Of a stretch of DNA of 64,000 nt, positions 56,511 to 64,000 are shown piece by piece. A model generated the notes under the pieces. That model was not told the origin of the DNA and made no database searches. It worked only from the letters and a program-made list of their open reading frames with translations. The stretch lies in contig RCAB01000008.1 of NCBI GenBank assembly GCA_003640385.1, positions 62,001-126,000 on the forward strand, given 5' to 3'. The stretch's first letter is position 1, and each line of letters starts with the position of its first letter. The position numbers were made by a program, and so were the translations under genes. This DNA comes from Setaria digitata (Eukaryota > Nematoda > Chromadorea > Rhabditida > Setariidae).

Positions 56511-59080
56511 GAGAAATTTGTTTAGTCGGAAAGAAATAACTCAAAGATCAAAATTATTTCATCTCGAGACTTCTCGGCTCAGAAATCCAAAAATCATTCT
56601 ATTTCCCTTTTGAAAACGATACCCCATTCGAGTTTTATTTGTTTGCCTCATCTTTCATTGTAAAACCACTTTTTTTGAATTGGCTGCATAAAATAGGTTC
56701 TTGACGTCAATTTTTCGAGAATACTTCTGAAAAAGCCTTCCTATTAGCATACATTGAAGTAATATTTGATGATTTAACATTTCCTTATAATCAGCATAAA
56801 TTACAGAAGTTTTAATAGTTTTGCCAATTTAAATCACACTAAAATAGATCCTCTCAATGTAGCTAGCTTTTTATAGATTTGGAGAAGATCATTCACAATT
56901 TCTCATGTTGTACTTCGTGTGATTATTTCTCCAAAAATCCAAATTTAGGTGCGAATACGGCTGGAAGACTTACTACGACCAGCCCATTTTGAGTTCTCGA
57001 CCCAAGAAACAAGTAAATAAAATCTAAGGCAAACAATGACAACGAGTGCATGAATTTACAACACGTCAAACGTGGCATTTTTACAGTTGGAATCTACCTG
57101 AAATAAAAGATTTGGCTTAATAACTATTGTTAACCTCCTTCGTACTTTGAGAGTAGAAAAACTCTGGAAGAATAGGGCTGTCTGTTGAATGGAAGTGGGA
57201 TGTACGATTGAAGAAGCAGTCAGTATTAAGATTTGTACAAATTAAGATCTATATTAGATTTATTTGTTTCCTAAGATATTTATTGCATACTAAATATTCC
57301 GACAGTAACAATAGCTAAAAGTAATTTGATGAAAATCTTAACTGTCAAACTTGCTCCTAATGACCAATTGTAAACAAAATTTTACTAGACGATAATCAAG
57401 TCTCTACCGCATGATGTCTTCCGCGATGATGTAAACATTTTCAAATTTCAGTAATTAATAGAACACAAATTAAGCTTCATTCAAACTCCATAACTACCTA
57501 CTTATGTTTCACGAGATTTTACAGATATTCTGATCAAGTTTTATTTTCGTGTACATTTATAGGTGGTTAGCTTTTTTCTGAAGGAAGCCGAACCATAAGA
57601 AGGAAAAGAATGGCTAGGGTGATTAGACGATAGTGCTTTTAATGTGAATAAGGATCTGTTCTCAGGTACCTAACAGAATATTCCTACAACATTGAGAGCA
57701 GTCTAGTGCGGACCACCGAAATTATGAAGCATCTTGAAGCCGATGAACTTTCTTCCGTCCTCATCGAAATAAATTTTCGATACAATAAAATATGCACAGG
57801 TCGGGGTGAGTGTTAGAGGAGGCACTTGAAAGATGTTCTACTCTTCAAATTTGGGTCAACAGGGTGTTTGATATTTATAGTAAAGGTCAATTCACCGACT
57901 ACCAGGGAGTGCCAGTATAGGCCCGACTGAATTATATCGAAGATGGCTAAACATAACGGATCAATTCATACACTGTGTGCAAATTTATGGGACGATCTAA
58001 TGCAATAATAATTTGTTTTCACCTTGCCGAACAAACAGTACTGTCACCTCTGTCTACCTGTTCTTCACCCTTCGTTTCGCTTTGTGTGCCTATATTGATT
58101 TTATCTTTCCAATGTACTGACCCTTTGAAAATTTTGAATTTAATAAAAATGAGCAGTGGATGTGGGATGTAACTCTTATAGAATGAAGTTTAGTCTAGAG
58201 TATTAGTGTTAAAGCCTTGATGGAAAATTAATGCACTGTAGGAACACCTTCTAACGCATCTGGAAAAATAAGTAAGTGAATGATGTTTGGATTTGCTCTT
58301 TCCTTCATATATGACATCGACTTTTGTTTGGTCAGCTTTTCACAAATGCTCGCAGGCATCTTATGCTAACATACTGAGCCAAAAAGTCAGACTGATTGGG
58401 AACAGAAGAATGGTAGTGAAGAATTAAAGAAAGGAAAAATTTAGAAACTCTGGAACTATCTGCTACTTATATGTTTACCAAGTAAACAAGCAAGAAAAAC
58501 AATGTAGCGCAAAGGAAGATCTTAAAGGAAAGTTGTTCGTTAATCTTTCTTAAACTTCAAAGTTGCTAACTTTCCTCTCGAAATAGGATTCTTCTTTTCT
58601 CTTCCTTTGTCCAATTCATTAGGTTTTTAGAACCTCCTAAAAAAACAATACTTAACGTCAGCAGATATTGAAATCAAATTGAAGAGAAAACAATATTTCC
58701 TTCTCTCTATCGTTTCATCGATTTCATTCTTATCATCAAACATGCGCAATAATTCTTAGACTGAGACACATATTCCCATATTGGTTTAGTCTACTAACAG
58801 TCTAAACAAAAAGATTCAATTTAACCTAAAAAAAAATTAAGATCTTTTCAAACAACGTTTCCAAGCATAGAAAAGAATGTGCAGCAACAGAAAACAGTGA
58901 AAGAAATTTTTGTTTTCTGTACACTTTTAAACGTTTTCCCACTCTGTGTCCTTGCTAGTTGGAACTTCTCAGATAAATTATTTGGGAAATTGTCATTCGA
59001 CAAATTGATTTATTTGCGATCAGTGCACTGATCTTTTCATTAGAATTCTCTTCCAACAAAAATAACAAATATCACATCAG
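56511..59080. other. Gene-poor AT-rich region
   Basis: No exon, repeat family or RNA gene recognised. Short frames are at chance level. It may contain upstream exons or promoter of the tentative gene that follows, but I cannot identify them. Confidence 0.4.
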
Positions 59081-59851
59081 GTGGAGCAACGTAGTTCGAG
59101 TCAATTTCTCTCCAGAAGCCGCTCATCCGATCCGATTATTGTTGCCGCGGCTAGCCAACAGAATCTACGATTCATGATTCTACCGCCAACTTACCTGGTG
59201 CTTTACTCTTTTCACCAACTGATAATTAAAAATTAAAAATTGTGTAATAATTTGCACTTTCTAATTTCGTAAAGCCCTTCTCATTCATGTGTTTATTTCG
59301 TTGCTTGTTTTGCTTTTCGTCGTAAACAAGATTTTGTTCTTTAAGACAGCAATATTTTGAAAATAAATAAAATTTCTGATGATAAGAGTGGTGTCCTGAG
59401 CTTTGTCCTTTTATCCGATCGCTTACATTTCTTAAGGCCTCGCAACATTTTTGTACATAAAGTCAATAATTTTCAATAATTTTTCTCTGCAAAAAAATAT
59501 TTTTTTATACAGATAAATTCAAAAATTTAGTAAAAAACGGTAGCTAAATAAAAAACGGATTCTTCAGAAGAGTGTTAATCGCTACAGTCAGAAACGATCT
59601 TCTCTGGTCGAGGCTCTCAGCAATTCACTTTTCGACGGCGACCACGTCAAGCGCGATGACGTAAGTTGCCAATTATTTCATTTAGGTTAACAGCTTGCAC
59701 GTCCACCGCCTCTTTGCAGAATATTAATACTTTTCGCTATCAGTGGGACACGCACAAATTAATTTGCTTTGGTGTCTTGACCTTTGTCCTTTTATTCAGT
59801 CGCTTACATTTCTTAAATCCTCGCAACATATTTGTACAGATAAGCTTTTAG
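59081..59851 (+). CDS. Tentative 3' exons of a membrane protein gene, unknown
   Basis: Three stretches less AT-rich than their surroundings read as phase-0 exons: 59081-59197, 59592-59660 and 59720-59851 (stop 59849-59851), together 105 codons. The first is Ser/Arg-rich (SSSQFLSRSRSSDPIIVAA), the second reads KRSSLVEALSNSLFDGDHV and ends at a GTAAGT donor, and the third reads NINTFRYQWDTHKLICFG followed by a hydrophobic helix (VLTFVLLF) and a short tail. This would be a C-terminal, tail-anchored membrane protein end. The 5' limit is open: no start codon is fixed, though an internal ATG exists at 59173. The donor after exon 1 (GTGCTT) is weak. I do not recognise the family, and a chance arrangement remains possible. 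Confidence 0.4.
59389..59838. repeat. Imperfect 69-bp direct repeat overlapping a putative terminal exon
   Basis: Positions 59389-59457 and 59770-59838 differ at 8 of 69 bases. The second copy lies in the putative last exon of the tentative gene; the first sits in its preceding intron but stays open in the same sense (GVLSFVLLSDRLHFLRPRN against GVLTFVLLFSRLHFLNPRN). Confidence 0.85.
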
Positions 59852-62340
59852 TGGAAATTAATTATTGAAAAAAGGTTCAACCAGACAAGGAAAGCGTGAG
59901 AATTTTCGATTCTGAGACCAGTGTGAAATTGACTTCCTACAAACTTTCTGCTTAGATTAACAAATTATTGAAGTTTGATTAAATTTAGATTATCTGTATC
60001 CTCTATAGTCCATTGAAAAGAAACATCGAAGTCCAAAAATTAAGAAAAATTCCTGACTTTTATGTTATGAAACAATAATATTCCCGAAGCTTAAATTTCA
60101 AATGCTTTTATAAAATTCTCATATGAAATTAGATGCTAAGGTAATTTAAAGTTAAAAAACTTCGATTAATATTGCTTAAAAAGCGGGATATTTCGTACAT
60201 CTTTAATTCAGCAAAGAATGTGGAGACTTGCGACTGGAAAAGTACACCAGAAAATTATTTTTCAATTTGCCATTGACTTTACTTTGAACTGTACAAAACA
60301 CCAAATAGAAATAAAAATATTAGCAAGTGTTAAAGCAGCCAAACTTCAAAAAAAAAAGCATTTTGCGTAAAGCGGATTGAAACTTTCTTAGAATTTTTTG
60401 AGTTCCAATGCTTTCAATAATGTGTTAGTGCAGTAATGGTAATTCATCATATTTTTAGTTGAAATTATTCTTATGAAAATTTAATTGACCGGTTTATTCC
60501 TTAGAAAAGTTGCAGTTTTGAATATTTTTCTTTGACATTATTTTAATCTTTTTTAGTACTTTCTCTTATAAATTGGATCTGATATAAATAGAACTAGAAA
60601 TTAGTTTGCACAGTTTTTCTAATATTCATCTTAATGTTCTCAAAACTCTTAGACTGGAAATACAAAGAATAAATTCCAAGAAACATAATATTTTTAAGCT
60701 TTTCAATTGTTTTTTTTTTTAGATGAATTTGACCGCTTTACACTATCTTTCACAAATAATTTCGTAATAGTAATTACGCAGAAAAATTTTAATTCTTAGT
60801 GTTCACACTAAACTCAGTGATGAGAGCTTATTGTATATAGAACATCATTTGTTCTTTTCCTTACAAAAATCACAATACTAGTATTTTTTTTTTTTTGATA
60901 AGCCAGTGATGCAGTAGATAAGCAATATTCCTAAAATGTACTCTAATCTAGAGATGACGAGAGAATTTCGATACTGTCATTCTGAACCTAGTAGTTAAAA
61001 CAATCTCAGTTTCCTTCATTTCGCGTTACTTTTTATCTACACATATTCATTGAGTCATGAATTCTGCACGGTTTCATATTCATTATAAAATTTTAAATTT
61101 GCAGGTTTAAACTTTACATTTAGGACTTCATTTCCTGCTCTTATGATTAGAAAAATCGGTTTCGGTTAGTCTAGTAGCGATGTCATCACAGTGTTGAAAA
61201 TTTCATCGTGAAATTTTTCCTTGAAACTATGAAATATTCTTCAGTGATTCAGAACTTCACCTGAATCTGAATCATTATAATGCTAATTAAGAATACAAAC
61301 AATTAAGTCGCTAGATATGATTTTAATCGATGTCCGTTATCCATCAGAACATAGAATTGCGATTACCGCGCTCTTATTTCAGTCCTGCTTGAATTCTGAA
61401 ACACGAAGGTGAATGAAGGCAGAATTAAGCTTCAAATTGAAATTTTCAAGCTTTCAACAATTTCGAAATACTTGATATCTTTTTAAATTACTCAAATTTC
61501 CATAATTCAAACGATTGATACGCAGTAATTGTTGTAGAAATTTTAACATCAAAGCTGATGGGCGAACGATTAATATCGCCTTAATTACAACTAGCAAGAA
61601 TAATAGCCATCACATTATTAGTAGAAAATTTCTAGTCACCATTTCTCCTGATATGCGTCTCTATTGCGTTCCAAAAACTGACTTGCCTTCAGATTCCTAA
61701 CTTCTGAATCTCTTTATAATCATTAATTCCATTTTCTCCACTTTTAAAACTTTTTTCGACACTTCTTAAAACTACGTCGCCCACATTCACATTTCGCCTC
61801 ATTTCTCCGTTCTATAATCTTTTTTTTTTAATTGAAATGCTCATTTAAAAAATGTTTTATTTTTCTAAGTCTAACCAATACATCACCATATTGACAACAT
61901 ATCAGCGGTTCATTCCTACTACGCGCTCCCTATCTTACTGTTACATATTAAAATGAGTTTCTTGAATCAACAAGTTGCAAAATTATTTTATGATGTGATG
62001 GTTACCATATTTGGATCCACAAACAACATGTGAAATAATTTCAGTTGAAATTTCCAACAGGCTGTATGCTTCGGCCATTAAATATGAATAAACAATTATA
62101 TAAGGCAAATGTTTCGCTTTATCATATCTCTTTTTCCTGCAGTTATCGAATGACATTGCGGTTCCAGTCAGGGCATGTTTTCATCATCTTATGAAAACAT
62201 AAGAATCGTGTTTATATAAAGGATGCAAACAAACTCTGCCAAACTTCATCCACTGCAAAGTAAAACTTCACAAAGTGTTGATCGAATTTAAAGCTTTAAA
62301 ATTGTAGAAAGATACAGGAACAACAGCGAATCCTAGGTTA
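59852..62340. other. Gene-poor AT-rich region
   Basis: Only short frames and homopolymer tracts (T run at about 60710-60720 and 60885-60896). Nothing else recognised. Confidence 0.4.
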
Positions 62341-62923
62341 ATGGCAACGAATTATGGAAATACAAGCAACAACATTTATAGTAGAAATAAATTCAAGGTA
62401 ACTGCAAAATCTTTTTTTCATAAAAAGAATTTATGACTTCGAAATATGTAAGTTGATAAGTTTACATTCCGAATAAGGAAAGAGATTTTTTAAATGTTGT
62501 GTCCCTTGCTATGCTCTAGATTTTGGGAAACAGAATTTGGTTGATAAGAAAAAGAAAAATTTTCAGGAAATTAAATCTGTGCATAGTATCTAGTGCCAAA
62601 GGCAGGGTATATGCAAATGTTAATGATTAAACTTATCCTTTGGATTTTTCATTAAATATACAATGTTTAAAAAAATAAAATAATAGGTATTACCTGTTTT
62701 GTTCATATTTATGCGGCTTGAATTTAAACGAATGATTAATCTCTCTATTCTATACTGTCATCATTGCAGATGGAGCAAACTTATCCAACGAAACGGACTG
62801 TACACAAGGTTACTTTCCCATTCATCACTTGACCTAAAACAATAGCAGTGGAAAATGAGTTCAAAGACAACAGTTCGACTGAAAATTACATTGATAGCAG
62901 CAGTTGCTCTTTTCACATAAGCA
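62341..62923 (+). CDS. Weak candidate small gene with micro-exons
   Basis: ATG at 62341 opens 19 codons (MATNYGNTSNNIYSRNKFK) up to a GTAACT donor (62398). A TTGCAG acceptor at 62769 starts 13 more codons (MEQTYPTKRTVHK, 62770-62808). A third phase-0 exon from 62849 reads WKMSSKTTVRLKITLIAAVA and reaches a stop at 62921-62923, giving 55 residues with a hydrophobic end. A different frame of the last piece gives a Ser/Asn-rich stretch instead. The splice signals are reasonable but the exons are too short to judge coding potential. Confidence 0.25.

Positions 62924-64000
<1,077 letters not shown>

Overview
The window is AT-rich eukaryotic DNA with many short exons, GT..AG introns whose acceptors read TTTTAG or TTTTCAG, long poly-T/poly-A tracts, and several start codons lying just behind a splice-acceptor-like sequence, as expected for spliced-leader trans-splicing. 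With the protein similarities this points to a nematode, most likely a parasitic clade III (filarial-type) species. The species assignment is inference; the gene calls rest on hand-joined, phase-checked exons.

Layout. 1-4778 (+): C-terminal 561 residues of the U2 snRNP-associated factor U2SURP/SR140; its 5' exons lie left of the window. 7842-8534 (+): small single-pass membrane protein of unknown function. 13932-16669 (+): complete Mo25/CAB39 scaffold. 18924-20678 (-): selenoprotein T homologue with Cys in place of Sec. 21387-26091 (+): large coiled-coil protein that I call a motin (angiomotin family). 28173-34546 (+): type I membrane protein with five CUB modules. 34824-37706 (-): EFHC1-like protein with three DM10 domains, tail to tail with the CUB gene. 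39401-42185 (-): DCN1-like neddylation factor, divergent from 42748-43572 (+), an NSE2/MMS21-like SUMO ligase. 45700-47989 (+): SLC25A51-type mitochondrial carrier. From 48 kb to the end the window is gene-poor: a two-exon Cys-rich membrane protein (54744-56510, +), a tentative three-exon 3' gene end beside a partly duplicated terminal exon (59081-59851, +), and a weak small gene candidate (62341-62923, +).

The genes are mostly unrelated housekeeping or signalling functions: splicing, polarity and Hippo-type scaffolding, ER redox, ubiquitin-like modification, mitochondrial NAD transport. I found no operon, rRNA, convincing tRNA, CRISPR array or intact transposon. The least explained items are the five-CUB receptor-like protein, the ten-cysteine membrane protein, the duplicated terminal exon near 59.4-59.8 kb, and a 43-bp perfect palindrome inside a CUB-gene intron.
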